Shown here in pieces: positions 34,261 to 43,551 of a stretch of DNA of 50,911 bases. Position 1 is the first letter of the stretch; the number at the start of each line of letters is the position of its first letter. The notes beneath the pieces were generated by a model that ran no database searches, was not told the origin of the DNA, and saw nothing but the letters and a program-made list of their open reading frames with translations. The stretch comes from Candidatus Scalindua sp. (lineage in GTDB: Bacteria; Planctomycetota; Brocadiia; Brocadiales; Scalinduaceae), in NCBI GenBank assembly GCA_021776915.1, contig JAIQZU010000089.1, positions 1-50,911 of the forward strand. Direction: 5' to 3'. Both the position numbers and the translations under genes were made by a program.

Positions 34261-35292
34261 TTAATCAAACGAAAGTATAGTTTGTTTTCCAGCAACGGCC
34301 TTATGGCCCATATATTCATATGCCAGTTGTGTTGCGATTCTGCCTCTAGGTGTTTTGCTTAAATAGCCCTTCTGAATCAGGTAAGGTTCATAAACTTCTT
34401 CTATCGTATCTTCCTGTTCATTTACGGAAACGGCAATTGTTTTCAAGCCAATCGGTCCTCCTCCATGTTGTATTATTGCCTGTAGTATTTTTCTGTCCAA
34501 GTTTCCAAAGCCGTCATGGTCAACACCCAACATATTGAAGCCTAACTTTGTAATGTTTTCTGTAATTTTGTTACTGCCTTTTACCTGTGCAACATCCCTG
34601 ATTCTTCTAATAAACCTATTTACAATCCTTGGTGTGCCCCTGGAGCTTTTTGCAATCATCTCGGCGCTCTTCTCATCAATTTCTACTTTCAGTGTTTTTG
34701 CAGATTTAATGGCAATTTCTCTCAATTCCGCCCATGGATAGAAGTCCAATCTTTCCAGAACTCCGAACCTGGCGCGAAAAGATGGCGTTAACATCCCTTC
34801 GCGTGTAGTTGATCCTACAAGTGTGAAATGCGGGAGATTAATCTTGACAGATCTGGCGCTAGGCCCCTGGTCAATCAAGATATCAATTGAATAATCTTCC
34901 ATTGCCGAATAGAGATATTCCTCCGTGGTTTTGTTCAATCTGTGAATTTCATCTATAAAAAGGATGTCTCCCTGTTTTAAATTAGTCAGTATACCGGCCA
35001 AATCGCCAGGCTTGTCAAGCACCGGTCCAGAGGTCGCTTTGATGTCTACTTTAATTTCGTTGGCAATGATTTGCGAAAGAGTTGTCTTTCCTAATCCTTG
35101 CGAACCTGAAAATAAAATATGGTCAAGCACATCACCTCTTTTTTTTGAGGCTTCTATATAAATATGCAGGTTTTCTTTTATCGGCTCCTGTCCAATAAAA
35201 TCAGTAAATCTTTTTGGCCGCAGTGCGATATCAAGAGTCTTATCTTCAGGATCAACATCGCAGGAAAGGACGTTATTGTCAGACATTTTCAA
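34261..35292 (-). CDS. ruvB: Holliday junction branch migration ATPase RuvB
   Basis: The 343-residue AAA+ motor drives branch migration with RuvA. It has Walker A GSQGLGKTT, Walker B in FIDEIHRLNKTTEEYL, sensor 1 LVGSTTREGML, and a C-terminal winged helix (EPYLIQKGYLSKTPRGRIATQLAYEYMG). The length is normal. It is followed with no spacing by queH and preceded by ruvA, 42 bp away. Confidence 0.97.
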   Translation of the reverse strand: MKMSDNNVLSCDVDPEDKTLDIALRPKRFTDFIGQEPIKENLHIYIEASKKRGDVLDHILFSGSQGLGKTTLSQIIANEIKVDIKATSGPVLDKPGDLAGILTNLKQGDILFIDEIHRLNKTTEEYLYSAMEDYSIDILIDQGPSARSVKINLPHFTLVGSTTREGMLTPSFRARFGVLERLDFYPWAELREIAIKSAKTLKVEIDEKSAEMIAKSSRGTPRIVNRFIRRIRDVAQVKGSNKITENITKLGFNMLGVDHDGFGNLDRKILQAIIQHGGGPIGLKTIAVSVNEQEDTIEEVYEPYLIQKGYLSKTPRGRIATQLAYEYMGHKAVAGKQTILSFD

Positions 35293-35334
35293 GGCACCAT
35301 GATATTTTGTTTATAAAAAGTAACGGTCAGTAAA

Positions 35335-35922
35335 TTATACGCGGCTTAGAGCCTCTTTGATGAGTACTTCAACGCCATCTGAGACGTCAATATTTCCGGA
35401 CGCTGAGTTTACGGCCTTTTCTGATTCTAACCTTGTATAACCGAGTGAAGTCATCGCCATTATAGCATCTGAAACAATTGCCATCTTCTCTGTTTCAGCA
35501 GAAGATACTGTTTCAGGCAAAATATTTTTTATAGTTTCTTTCAACTCTAATATTATTCTTTCAGCAGTCTTCTTTCCTATTCCCTTGATATGCTGTAGAG
35601 ATTTTGGGTCATTTCCAACAACATATTTTTCAAATTGGCTTATAGAGCTGCTTGATAGTATTGTAAGCGCCATGTTTGGGCCTACACCATTAACTGAAAG
35701 AAGCAAATTAAACAAGTCTCGCTCTTCCAGTGAAAAAAACCCGTAGATTTTTAATTCATCATCTCTTATCGAGAGTTTTGTATATAACTTAGCAATTTTT
35801 TTATTTGAAATCCTCTCAAATGTTGATAGTGGTATGTGCATTCCGTACCCAATACCGTTGGTTTCGATTGTGGCAGTGGTAGGCGTTTTATGTACTATAT
35901 TACCATGAATATAATCAAACAT
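35335..35922 (-). CDS. ruvA: Holliday junction DNA-binding protein RuvA
   Basis: The 195-residue protein binds four-way junctions as a tetramer. Domain I is the OB fold (MFDYIHGNIVHKTPTTATIETNGIGYGMHIPLSTF). Domain II has helix-hairpin-helix motifs (LLSVNGVGPNMALTIL and LQHIKGIGKKTAERIILELK). Domain III, which binds RuvB, ends the protein (AIMAMTSLGYTRLESEKAV). No ruvC is in the window. Confidence 0.96.
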   Translation of the reverse strand: MFDYIHGNIVHKTPTTATIETNGIGYGMHIPLSTFERISNKKIAKLYTKLSIRDDELKIYGFFSLEERDLFNLLLSVNGVGPNMALTILSSSSISQFEKYVVGNDPKSLQHIKGIGKKTAERIILELKETIKNILPETVSSAETEKMAIVSDAIMAMTSLGYTRLESEKAVNSASGNIDVSDGVEVLIKEALSRV

Positions 35923-36135
35923 TAAATCAATGTCAAATGAACCTGCATTATTACATTATAAAGGGATTTAAACTATGACGTGTCTGTGGAATAACCAGAA
36001 ACAGCTATAAGCTTTATAATAGTGGAATAATTAGGTACTTTAGTAAAATTCGTGGGTGAGATAGCTAAAGAAGCCCGACATTTGTTTCATGAGATTTGTT
36101 ATATGCGCGGTTTGATCTTAAGCTTATATCAAAAT

Positions 36136-37473
36136 CTATCCTTTGTCGTTTTCGCTATAAAGCTCTAAACCAAGCCCATCAAGCTGGCCCTTTATTTCAT
36201 CAATATCTGTCTGCTTAAAACCATTTTGTTCTAAGAGTTCAGTTTCTGTTTTAGATGCTAATTCGCCTATGGTTTCTATTCCCAACTTTTCAAGCGCTTT
36301 ACTGCAATGCTTGGAAAGTTCCATTTCTGAAATTGCTTTTGACAGGTTATCCTTGTTTTCATCGGTATCAGTATCAATAAAAATATCCGCATGTTTCTTT
36401 TCATCTACGGACTGCCCGAGACGCAGGCCTTTTTGGTTAAGTATATTTGTTATTTCTGTTAATGAAGTTTCTCCGAAATTTTTGTATGATAATAGTTCAA
36501 GTTCGGATACTCGTGTCAAATCTGCAAGAGTTTTTATATTCATGCGTTCCAGGCAATTTTTACTTCTAACAGACAGTTCGAAATCTGAAATTGGAATATT
36601 TAAGACTTCGGTCTCTATGTCTTCTTTCTTTACCTTATCCTCATCGTAAAGCATGTTTATGCCGGCTCTTGCATCTTTGAGATAAAGCTTCGCAGTTTCG
36701 TGATTCGGATATGATTGTAAAACTGCTTCATAACAAGAAATAGCTTTTTCATAATCATCGTTGTCTTCATATAGCAGCCCCAGGTTAATCATTGCATTGG
36801 TGTGTACAGGAACTTCCTTGACACATTTTTCATAGTATTCGAGTGCTTTTTCGTCTTCTCCGCTAAGGTCAAAATCGTAAGCAAGGCGAAATAATGTGTC
36901 AGGGTGGGAGGGATCAATTTCCAGTGCGCGATTATAATGTGTTAAAGCATCTTCAGCTTCGCCAAGATCATCAAGGCAATGTGCCCATTGATAATGAAGG
37001 CTGGCTTCGTTATCATATGTTTTTGATAATTTTTCGATTGATTTTAGAGCGCTTTCAAGGTCGCCGGACATTCTCTGTGTTTCAGCGATATCTATTAGTA
37101 TCTCAAACTCTTTAGCGTCTGATCGTTTCGACCGTTCAAAGTAATCTATTGCCTTTTCATAATCTTTAAGTTCCTGATAGCATTTACCAAGAAAGTAACA
37201 TGCAACCTTGCGGGACTTTAGTTCGGTAAGTATTTCTATGGCTTCCTCCTGTTTTCCCGCAATCCAGAGGCATATACCTAGAATCAATGTGTTCTCCTTT
37301 GTCTCTTCATCATTAGCACTTTCGATAGATGATCTGAGCGCCTTAAGCTTTTTCTCCAGTTTTTCATAATTCTCTTTAGTTGTGTAAACTTGTCTTTTTA
37401 ATGTGTTTATGTTCTCAATTGATAGTTCATCTTGAGAAAAAGCTTCTTTGAAATCCAGTTCACTGCTCACCAT
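36136..37473 (-). CDS. TPR protein with two C-terminal RNA polymerase alpha-CTD-like domains
   Basis: The 445-residue protein has a helical N-terminus (about 20-50) and then six or so TPR repeats (about 60-265, for example PDTLFRLAYDFDLSGEDEKALEYYEK). Residues 291-353 form a clear alpha-subunit C-terminal domain (ISDFELSVRSKNCLERMNIKTLADL and SLTEITNILNQKGLRLG). Residues 380-438 form a more divergent second copy. Of the DNA-contacting positions in E. coli alpha, R265 and N268 are kept (R303, N306), and S299 of the GKKSLTEI loop is kept, while K298 is replaced by threonine. The protein may contact promoter DNA or RNA polymerase-associated factors. No experimental role is known to me. It is encoded alone between ruvA and kdsA. 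Confidence 0.85.
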   Translation of the reverse strand: MVSSELDFKEAFSQDELSIENINTLKRQVYTTKENYEKLEKKLKALRSSIESANDEETKENTLILGICLWIAGKQEEAIEILTELKSRKVACYFLGKCYQELKDYEKAIDYFERSKRSDAKEFEILIDIAETQRMSGDLESALKSIEKLSKTYDNEASLHYQWAHCLDDLGEAEDALTHYNRALEIDPSHPDTLFRLAYDFDLSGEDEKALEYYEKCVKEVPVHTNAMINLGLLYEDNDDYEKAISCYEAVLQSYPNHETAKLYLKDARAGINMLYDEDKVKKEDIETEVLNIPISDFELSVRSKNCLERMNIKTLADLTRVSELELLSYKNFGETSLTEITNILNQKGLRLGQSVDEKKHADIFIDTDTDENKDNLSKAISEMELSKHCSKALEKLGIETIGELASKTETELLEQNGFKQTDIDEIKGQLDGLGLELYSENDKG

Positions 37474-37801
37474 TAACTTTGCTCCCTTATTTTAAATAAT
37501 TATGCACTTCGTAAGATTATCAGAATTAAAAGATTTGTGCTATTACAGATTATAAATATTGGCAATTGGAAGGTGTCATAAGTTTAGACAAACCAACTAT
37601 ATTGATGAAGTTAATATATATCAGATATATTCCAAAATGCAAATGAAAATTTGTCGGAAATTAAAGGTTTGACTAATACTTATGACTATGATATAGATAA
37701 ATTCAAGCCTTCAGTTAATCGAAATTATACCAGATTCATACCTTTCCTGATAAACTTTTAAGATATCCTCAATTTGCATCACTAAAATATATTGATTTAC
37801 C
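37474..37801. other. Intergenic region upstream of kdsA
   Basis: The region separates two divergent genes. The plus-strand promoter candidate at 37669-37697 is the only signal I can support. A 22-codon frame on the minus strand at 37711-37779 (MQIEDILKVYQERYESGIIS...) looks protein-like but has no further continuation, and may be a decayed remnant. Confidence 0.4.
37669..37697 (+). promoter_or_regulatory. Candidate sigma-70 promoter for kdsA
   Basis: TTGACT (37669-37674), 17 bp, then TATAGA (37692-37697), about 105 bp before ATG 37802. Confidence 0.45.
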
Positions 37802-38632
37802 ATGAAAAACAAGTTTGAAGTAAAGGTCAATAACCTTGTCTTCGGAGAAAAACATCCATTAGTCTTGATTGCAGGGCCATGTGTAATTGAAACGGAAATA
37901 GAATGTTGCCGTATTGCTGAAAAATTGAAAGATATAGCCGCCAAGGCAGAAATTCCATTCATTTTCAAGGCTTCATATGATAAGGCAAACCGTACCTCCA
38001 TAAAGTCTTATAGAGGTCCGGGTGTTAAAAAAGGTATTAAGATTCTAGCGAAGATTAAGAGGCAAATCGGAGTGCCTGTCCTTTCAGATGTTCATTGTCG
38101 CAGCGAAATTGATGAGGTAAAGGATGTTTTAGATGTCATCCAAATACCTGCATTTCTTTGCAGACAAACAGATTTAATTATACATGCAGCTAAAACAGGA
38201 AGGCCCATAAACATTAAAAAGGGGCAATTTCTAGCACCGTGGGATGTAAAGAACATAGCGGAAAAGGTGCTTTCAACTGGCAATAAGAACATAATATTTA
38301 CTGAAAGAGGCACAATGTTTGGCTATAACAACCTTGTAGCTGACATGCGTTCTATAGTTATTATAAGGAAGATGGGATTCCCTGTAGTTTATGATGCTAC
38401 ACACAGTATTCAATTACCCGGCGGAAAGGGCTCGGCCTCCGGCGGGCAGAGGGAAATGATTGAGCCTTTGGCAAGTGCTGCTGTTGCTGTAGGTTGTGAT
38501 GGGTTATTTGTTGAAACACATGAAAAACCCGGAAAGGCATTGTCGGATTCTGCCACAATGTTGCCGTTAAGGCAATTACTGCCTCTAATTAAAAAGGTAA
38601 TAAGAATACGGGAAGCCTTGAAGTCTGAATAG
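37802..38632 (+). CDS. kdsA: 3-deoxy-8-phosphooctulonate (KDO-8-P) synthase
   Basis: The enzyme condenses phosphoenolpyruvate with arabinose-5-phosphate to make KDO-8-phosphate for lipopolysaccharide. The 276-residue length is normal. The family start IAGPCVIETEIECCRIAEKLKD, the substrate-binding FKASYDKANRTS and the C-terminal DGLFVETHEKPGKALSD are all present. It supports a Gram-negative-type envelope with LPS. The start at ATG 37802 has no good Shine-Dalgarno sequence. Confidence 0.96.
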   Translation: MKNKFEVKVNNLVFGEKHPLVLIAGPCVIETEIECCRIAEKLKDIAAKAEIPFIFKASYDKANRTSIKSYRGPGVKKGIKILAKIKRQIGVPVLSDVHCRSEIDEVKDVLDVIQIPAFLCRQTDLIIHAAKTGRPINIKKGQFLAPWDVKNIAEKVLSTGNKNIIFTERGTMFGYNNLVADMRSIVIIRKMGFPVVYDATHSIQLPGGKGSASGGQREMIEPLASAAVAVGCDGLFVETHEKPGKALSDSATMLPLRQLLPLIKKVIRIREALKSE

Positions 38633-38640
38633 ACACTGAT

Positions 38641-38670
38641 TCCCCACGGACAAAAAGCGCCGAGGGCGAG
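38641..38670. repeat. REP-like fragment downstream of kdsA
   Basis: CCCCACGGACAAAAAGCGCC followed by GAGGGCG is the core of the GGACAAA...CGCCGAGG repeat family. It lies between kdsA and the next gene. Confidence 0.55.
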
Positions 38671-38743
38671 TAAAAGGCACGTATTTACACTAAGTTAACT
38701 TTCATTTAATGTTAGGCGCTTTTAACTTGGAACTTCTGGTATT

Positions 38744-39058
38744 ATGCAAAAGAACGAAACATTGGCTGAATCAATCGAAATAGTAAAAAACTTAGGTGAA
38801 ATATATGACGAGGAAAATTTAAGGGTTAATATCGATTTTGATCCAAACGATGGCATGACTATTGTTAAATTTCAGGACATAAATAGCAATGAAAATACCA
38901 TATTTATAAATTCAAATAATAAGACGATAAGCGGTATTGATGCTACTAAATTCTGGTTGCCGGACTATTCCAATACACAGAAAGCAAATAAGCGGGTTCT
39001 CAGGTTTCTTGAGGATAAAGGCTATTCTCTCTCAAATATTACGTATAGAAAATCGTAG
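38744..39058 (+). CDS. Small protein of unknown function
   Basis: The 104-residue soluble protein has an acidic helical start (MQKNETLAESIEIVKNLGEIYDEE) and a beta-rich centre (LRVNIDFDPNDGMTIVKFQDI and NTIFINSNNKTISGI). Its basic C-terminal half ends KRVLRFLEDKGYSLSNITYRKS. No family is recognised. Codon pattern and amino-acid composition look like real coding sequence. The upstream region carries no obvious ribosome binding site. Confidence 0.6.
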   Translation: MQKNETLAESIEIVKNLGEIYDEENLRVNIDFDPNDGMTIVKFQDINSNENTIFINSNNKTISGIDATKFWLPDYSNTQKANKRVLRFLEDKGYSLSNITYRKS

Positions 39059-39168
39059 TATTATTTTCAAATCTCATCCCATATTTTCTTAATATTGTTT
39101 TTTCTAATTTCGAACCGGTTGATATCTGCACCACACAAAGAAATGAAATAATGGCGGAATCTCCCAAT

Positions 39169-40902
39169 TTATCTCCTGTTTTCGTTACAGCCTTTTAAAA
39201 AAGCTCTTGACCCACTGCGTATGCCTCTGATGTTGTAACCTCCTTCCTGGATAACAAGTAAAGGCTTCTTTGTCGATATCAGACGGTTTCCGATACTCTC
39301 AAATATTTTAGGACTCAAAAGAAACGTGCCTGTCGGGTCTCCTTTAAGAATATCAAATCCGAGGGAAACAACCAGAATATCCGGATTGAAGTTCAAAATC
39401 AGTTTTAACGCTTTGCCAAACACACGAAGATATTTATCATTCTCTGTTCGCGGCGCCAGAGGAAAATTCCTGTTAAAATCAACGCCTTCACCTTCACCTC
39501 TCTCAGACTCATAACCGGAAAAGTACGGATATGAGTAATCGGGATGGCCATGTATAGATACTGTCAGGACATCCTTTCTATGATAAAAAATATCCTGAGT
39601 ACCGTTGCCATGATGAAAATCAATATCAAGAACAGCCACCTTTCCCTCCTGACTGAGATAGTTTGCCGCGATAGCCGCATTATTAAAATAGCAGAATCCG
39701 CCGAAGAAACGTTTTCCGGCGTGATGTCCGGGAGGCCTGCATATAGAGTATGCCAGCCGTTTCCCTGACAGGATTTCATCCGCGCCTGTCAAGGCGGTAT
39801 TTACGGCTGCACGCGCCGCTTTGTAAGCATTGGCGTTTAATGGAGTTCCGGTATCAATGCAATAATAACCTGCCTGTACCGGCAACTCCTTTGGACGATT
39901 ATCCGGCCTCCTGATAGGAAACGTATCCGGGTAAACAGGGCGCCCCTGCCGCAGTGAAGCGCAGACCGTACGCAGGTAATGAACAAATATTTTATCGTGA
40001 ACGGCAAGTATCCATTTCTCGCCGTATTCACGCGGAGGCGTAGACACAAAACCGCCGACATCTCTGATAATATCCCTGATGACTTCCACCCGTATAGGAC
40101 GTTCGAAATATCCGCGTTCCTTAACATGATGAATTTCGTGTTTAGGACTGAACACGGAAGTATACGCGAGAGGTGAATTAAAGTTCCGTATTATCCGATG
40201 CTCCTTTCCAGCCTTAATATAACGAAGAGGACGGAAATTAACAGGATCGTCACTGAAGGATTCAATAACCTGATCAACGTACTCTGAATCGGCAACCCTG
40301 GCAAAACGGGTTGTAAGAATCATCTTAACAGCCTCCTGAGCCTCCTTCCTGGCAAGAGTATGGGTAACACCCAGGCCGTCGAATAATAAAATGGCAGTTG
40401 TCGGCGGATCACCTACAGGAACAGAATATGCGTGATTCTCTATCTCCCTTACACCATGCAATTCGTAAAAGCGAACGGTCATCTGAGCCTGTTTTAACTC
40501 TACAGGGTTGGTGGTTAATTCCGGCAAATCCGGCTGCACTTCAAAATAGAGCCCTTTAACGGAAAGGTTTCTGCAGTATTCACTGACCACCGCCTCATAT
40601 AGCGCGCTGCCTACGCCCCTGCCGCGCAACCCTGATCGAGTGGCAATGAAATCCAGGAAACAGAAGTTTATCTCCGGAAAATGCATGACAAGGGCAAACC
40701 CATCCACCCGTCCCAGAGCGCCTTCCGCGACAACCAGAATTGTACAATATCTGTGCCGTATTGGATCACGAATCAGCAACGGAATCTTTTCCGCGTATCC
40801 TGCCAACTTTGGAAAACTTTGTACAAAAATTTCCTGAATCTGTTTCACACGGTCCCTGGATATAAGCGAGCCGGTATCTCTTAAAATTCTTATTCTGATC
40901 AT
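39169..40902 (-). CDS. Fusion of GNAT acetyltransferase and histone-deacetylase/acetylpolyamine amidohydrolase domains
   Basis: The 577-residue protein joins two opposing activities. The N-terminal part (about 1-155) is a GNAT N-acetyltransferase, with acetyl-CoA-binding RSGLRGRGVGSALYEAVV at 89-106. The C-terminal part (about 245-570) is a zinc deacetylase of the histone deacetylase/acetylpolyamine amidohydrolase family. It keeps RPPGHHAG (H393, H394), zinc ligands D428 and H430 in DIDFHHGNGT, D517 in GFDILKGDP and the catalytic tyrosine in EGGYNI (Y556). The stretch YYCIDTGTPLNANAYKAA is typical of acetylpolyamine amidohydrolases. The substrate is unknown. This gene looks more G+C-rich than its neighbours, which may point to transfer. 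No partner gene is evident. Confidence 0.9.
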   Translation of the reverse strand: MIRIRILRDTGSLISRDRVKQIQEIFVQSFPKLAGYAEKIPLLIRDPIRHRYCTILVVAEGALGRVDGFALVMHFPEINFCFLDFIATRSGLRGRGVGSALYEAVVSEYCRNLSVKGLYFEVQPDLPELTTNPVELKQAQMTVRFYELHGVREIENHAYSVPVGDPPTTAILLFDGLGVTHTLARKEAQEAVKMILTTRFARVADSEYVDQVIESFSDDPVNFRPLRYIKAGKEHRIIRNFNSPLAYTSVFSPKHEIHHVKERGYFERPIRVEVIRDIIRDVGGFVSTPPREYGEKWILAVHDKIFVHYLRTVCASLRQGRPVYPDTFPIRRPDNRPKELPVQAGYYCIDTGTPLNANAYKAARAAVNTALTGADEILSGKRLAYSICRPPGHHAGKRFFGGFCYFNNAAIAANYLSQEGKVAVLDIDFHHGNGTQDIFYHRKDVLTVSIHGHPDYSYPYFSGYESERGEGEGVDFNRNFPLAPRTENDKYLRVFGKALKLILNFNPDILVVSLGFDILKGDPTGTFLLSPKIFESIGNRLISTKKPLLVIQEGGYNIRGIRSGSRAFLKGCNENRR

Positions 40903-41205
40903 AGGTAACTCTTACTGGAAATTAACAGGACTTTCGCTTTAACGGATCTGGCCGTAATGGTTTTATGTTTAATAATGAATGGTTCTATTTACAGAGCTAA
41001 GCTCAGCTTTGCAAGATTGAATCGACATGTTGGGCTTTGTCTTCTCTGTTGATTAAAGACGCCAGTTCCTGCCCGAATAGGTACAGGCGGGTAGCCTTGC
41101 GCTTAATGTACGAAAGCAAACCTAAAGGATTGCCCTACGTGTTACATGCAAAAACCTAACCGGACACTACTGATAAAAACTATAATATTTTCGATTCTTA
41201 TTTCA
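40903..41205. repeat. Intergenic stretch with GC-rich repeat
   Basis: At 41062-41100, AGTTCCTGCCCGAATAGGTA, then CAGGCGGGTAGCC, matches the repeat at 26188-26242. The rest of the gap to the thioesterase gene shows no reading frame with a ribosome binding site. Confidence 0.5.
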
Positions 41206-41601
41206 TCACATGAGGGCATTCTTGACCTTTTCCGGTATCGCCATAGGTTTTCTGTTTATATCCAGGCATGCAAGGAGGGTTGTGCCTTCTGCAATCAGTT
41301 TTTCTTCATTATTACGCCTGATCTCATAACAAAATTCAATTCTTGCATGTTTCATCTTTGATAAACATGTTTTTATGACGAGTAGATCATCGAACATTGC
41401 CGGCGCCCTGTATTTACAATGCGCTTCCGCTACAGCCAGAAAAATATTTTCCTTCTCAATCTCTGCGTATGAGATTCCGTGATTGCGTAAGAATTCTATC
41501 CTGCCCATTTCGAAATAAACAAAGTAGTTAGAGTAATACACAATGCCCATCTGGTCTGTTTCCTGGTACCTTACTCTAACGTTAATTTCATTGCATTTCA
41601 T
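41206..41601 (-). CDS. Acyl-CoA thioesterase (YbgC/4-hydroxybenzoyl-CoA thioesterase family)
   Basis: The 131-residue hotdog-fold protein has the family motif YQETDQMGIVYYSNYFVYFEMGRIEFLR (catalytic Asp in DQMGIVYY). YbgC-type enzymes hydrolyse short-chain or acyl-CoA thioesters and are sometimes linked to phospholipid metabolism. The start at ATG 41601 is followed at once by the conserved NVRVRYQETD region. It is transcribed in the same direction as the acs genes but is separated from acsE by a strong hairpin. Confidence 0.88.
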   Translation of the reverse strand: MKCNEINVRVRYQETDQMGIVYYSNYFVYFEMGRIEFLRNHGISYAEIEKENIFLAVAEAHCKYRAPAMFDDLLVIKTCLSKMKHARIEFCYEIRRNNEEKLIAEGTTLLACLDINRKPMAIPEKVKNALM

Positions 41602-41700
41602 AGTTGATTGTCTTCAAAAAGCTGAGCTTAGCTACTTGAAAACGGGGTACACATCAAGCAGTATTATAATTTAGCTATCATTAGTTATATAACGGTGACA

Positions 41701-41752
41701 GGCCTCTCTTTCGAGAGGATTCCAGTTCTGGAAACCTCTCGAAAGAGAGGCC
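41701..41752. repeat. 52-bp hairpin after acsE
   Basis: The 25-bp arms begin GGCCTCTCTTTCGAGAGG, carry one mismatch and flank a two-base loop. It is nearly identical to 7214-7261. It lies 18 bp after the acsE stop, where it could end or stabilise the acs mRNA. Confidence 0.9.
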
Positions 41753-41769
41753 TGCTTGACCAGGTTGGT

Positions 41770-42555
41770 TTATGACTTGGCAGCCTTTAGGAATGAATCA
41801 CTGTAGATTTGCTTATTAAGAAGCATTTCAGAGCAGATTGCAGCATCCATGAGTTCGGTATCAAGTACATCCATGAGAGCCGTGTCCATACCCGCAGCAA
41901 TTGCCATTGTTAAGAACGTTCTGCTTATTAAAGATTTCTCCTTCGTTCCCTGAGACAAATTGCTTAAACCAACAGTTATGTGTGGAGGGGGATCGGAGAT
42001 AAGTTTTATCTGATTAAATACCTCCAGCATATAAGCGGGTTGTTTCTGGTCAACAGTTATCGTGAACAAAATAGGATCAATAAAGATTTTGTCCATATCA
42101 ACATCATGTTCCATAGCCTTTCCGGCAATCTCAGCTGCTATCTCAACGCGAGTGTCTATGTTTTGGGGAATACCGTCCTTATTCATGGTAAGACAAATTA
42201 AAGCAGCATTATGCTGTTTTGCAAGCTGCATGTATGTGTCAAGTACTTCAGGATCACCTTGAGCAGAATTAATCATAACGTCATTTTTGATTACCTCCAG
42301 GCCAGCCTTAATAACACTCAATTTCTGGCTATCTATTGAAATAGGCGTCTTTACCGCTTCCTGTGTCGACTCTACCAGCCATCTCATGGCATCCTCTTGA
42401 TCCGCAGCAGCAGTGCCAACGTTTATGTCCAGATATGTAGCGCCTGCTTCAGTCTGTTTTTTTGCTAATTCATGGATTACAGAGGGATCCCTTTCTTTAA
42501 TAGCCTTCTTTACATCCAGAAACATTCCATTAATTCTTTCAGCCAGGGTTATCAT
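41770..42555 (-). CDS. acsE: Methyltetrahydrofolate:corrinoid/iron-sulfur protein methyltransferase
   Basis: AcsE moves the methyl group from methyl-tetrahydrofolate to the corrinoid Fe-S protein. The 261-residue pterin-binding TIM barrel has the characteristic GATYLDINVGTAA, DSQKLSVIKAGLEV and NSAQGDPEVLDTYMQLAKQH segments and is of normal length. AAGGAG precedes ATG 42555. It is the last gene of the acs operon, 12 bp after acsD. Confidence 0.96.
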   Translation of the reverse strand: MITLAERINGMFLDVKKAIKERDPSVIHELAKKQTEAGATYLDINVGTAAADQEDAMRWLVESTQEAVKTPISIDSQKLSVIKAGLEVIKNDVMINSAQGDPEVLDTYMQLAKQHNAALICLTMNKDGIPQNIDTRVEIAAEIAGKAMEHDVDMDKIFIDPILFTITVDQKQPAYMLEVFNQIKLISDPPPHITVGLSNLSQGTKEKSLISRTFLTMAIAAGMDTALMDVLDTELMDAAICSEMLLNKQIYSDSFLKAAKS

Positions 42556-42567
42556 CTTCTTCTCCTT

Positions 42568-43524
42568 CTATGTAAGATTTTCTATATGTTTTTTTACAAT
42601 TGAAACTGCTTCAGGATGGTTCATCCTGATTATATCAACACCGGATTGAATCAAGGTTGTGGCGGTAATTGCTTCCCACATGCTCCCTCTGTCAGCAAAA
42701 GATCCCCAATTAGGAGCTTCGCTGTCACTGGCCTTTGCTTCTTTTGCACGCCATGCTTCATGGCCAACATCACAGATAACCGGGGTTGCCATCTGGCGGT
42801 CTCCGGACAATGCTGCAATCCTCACTCTTTCATGTATTGAATAGCAGTACTCAATACCATAACCAAGAGCGCCGGTAGTCTGAAACATTACAATCCTGTC
42901 GGTAGGAAACCCCAGGTCGGTAACCAGGATGTTAATTTGTTTCCCAATGTTTATGTCTACAGGCGCTTGTGTTATCAGGTTGTGTCCGTCTGCAAGACAT
43001 ACAGCAGTGATTGTTTTGTAATTTTCCTGTGTAGCGCCTCCAATGAGACATCTTTCTCCCTTTGTAGCCTCACTAACCTTTGGCAATATCTCGTTGTCCC
43101 TTTCATCATTTTCACAACCCCAGATTATAAGAGGTATATCAACGGCTTGCAGGATAGATTTAACCGTATTTACTGTTTCATCGGCGCCTATATTTCCCTT
43201 ATCCGGGTGTATCCCGTCAAGTTTCAGACAAATTAAGTCAGCGCCAAATTCAGCACACTTCCTGGCCCAGTTTGCAGGGTTGTCGACAACATCCGCATAA
43301 TGCTTCAAAAGTGGTTCAGGCCAATCTTCAGGTGGCGCGTCATAAACATCCATTGCAATTGCCGGCTTGTGCCCGGGATTACCATCAAAATCCATAAACG
43401 GAAGGCTGTTTGCACCACCAATGGTTACAGTTTTCCCCCTGGTTCCACCCTCTTCTTTAGTTGCTCCGATAGTAACTTCCTGTACGACTCCAGTCCACTT
43501 CTCTACTACATTTGCTATTTCCAT
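42568..43524 (-). CDS. acsD: Corrinoid iron-sulfur protein small subunit (CODH/ACS delta)
   Basis: The 318-residue TIM-barrel subunit pairs with AcsC to hold the corrinoid that carries the methyl group to acetyl-CoA synthase. Recognisable sequence includes KTVTIGGANSLPFMDFDGN, AEFGADLICLKLDGIHPDKG and MFQTTGALGYGIEYCYSI. GGAGAG precedes ATG 43524. It lies between the CooC-like ATPase gene and acsE. Confidence 0.96.
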   Translation of the reverse strand: MEIANVVEKWTGVVQEVTIGATKEEGGTRGKTVTIGGANSLPFMDFDGNPGHKPAIAMDVYDAPPEDWPEPLLKHYADVVDNPANWARKCAEFGADLICLKLDGIHPDKGNIGADETVNTVKSILQAVDIPLIIWGCENDERDNEILPKVSEATKGERCLIGGATQENYKTITAVCLADGHNLITQAPVDINIGKQINILVTDLGFPTDRIVMFQTTGALGYGIEYCYSIHERVRIAALSGDRQMATPVICDVGHEAWRAKEAKASDSEAPNWGSFADRGSMWEAITATTLIQSGVDIIRMNHPEAVSIVKKHIENLT

Positions 43525-43551
43525 ATGTTTTCTCTCCAGACTAAAATGTAA

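Noticed and set aside
37711-38001. Minus-strand reading frame over the kdsA start
   Set aside because: It lies mostly opposite kdsA and has no ribosome binding site. Only its last 22 codons look protein-like.
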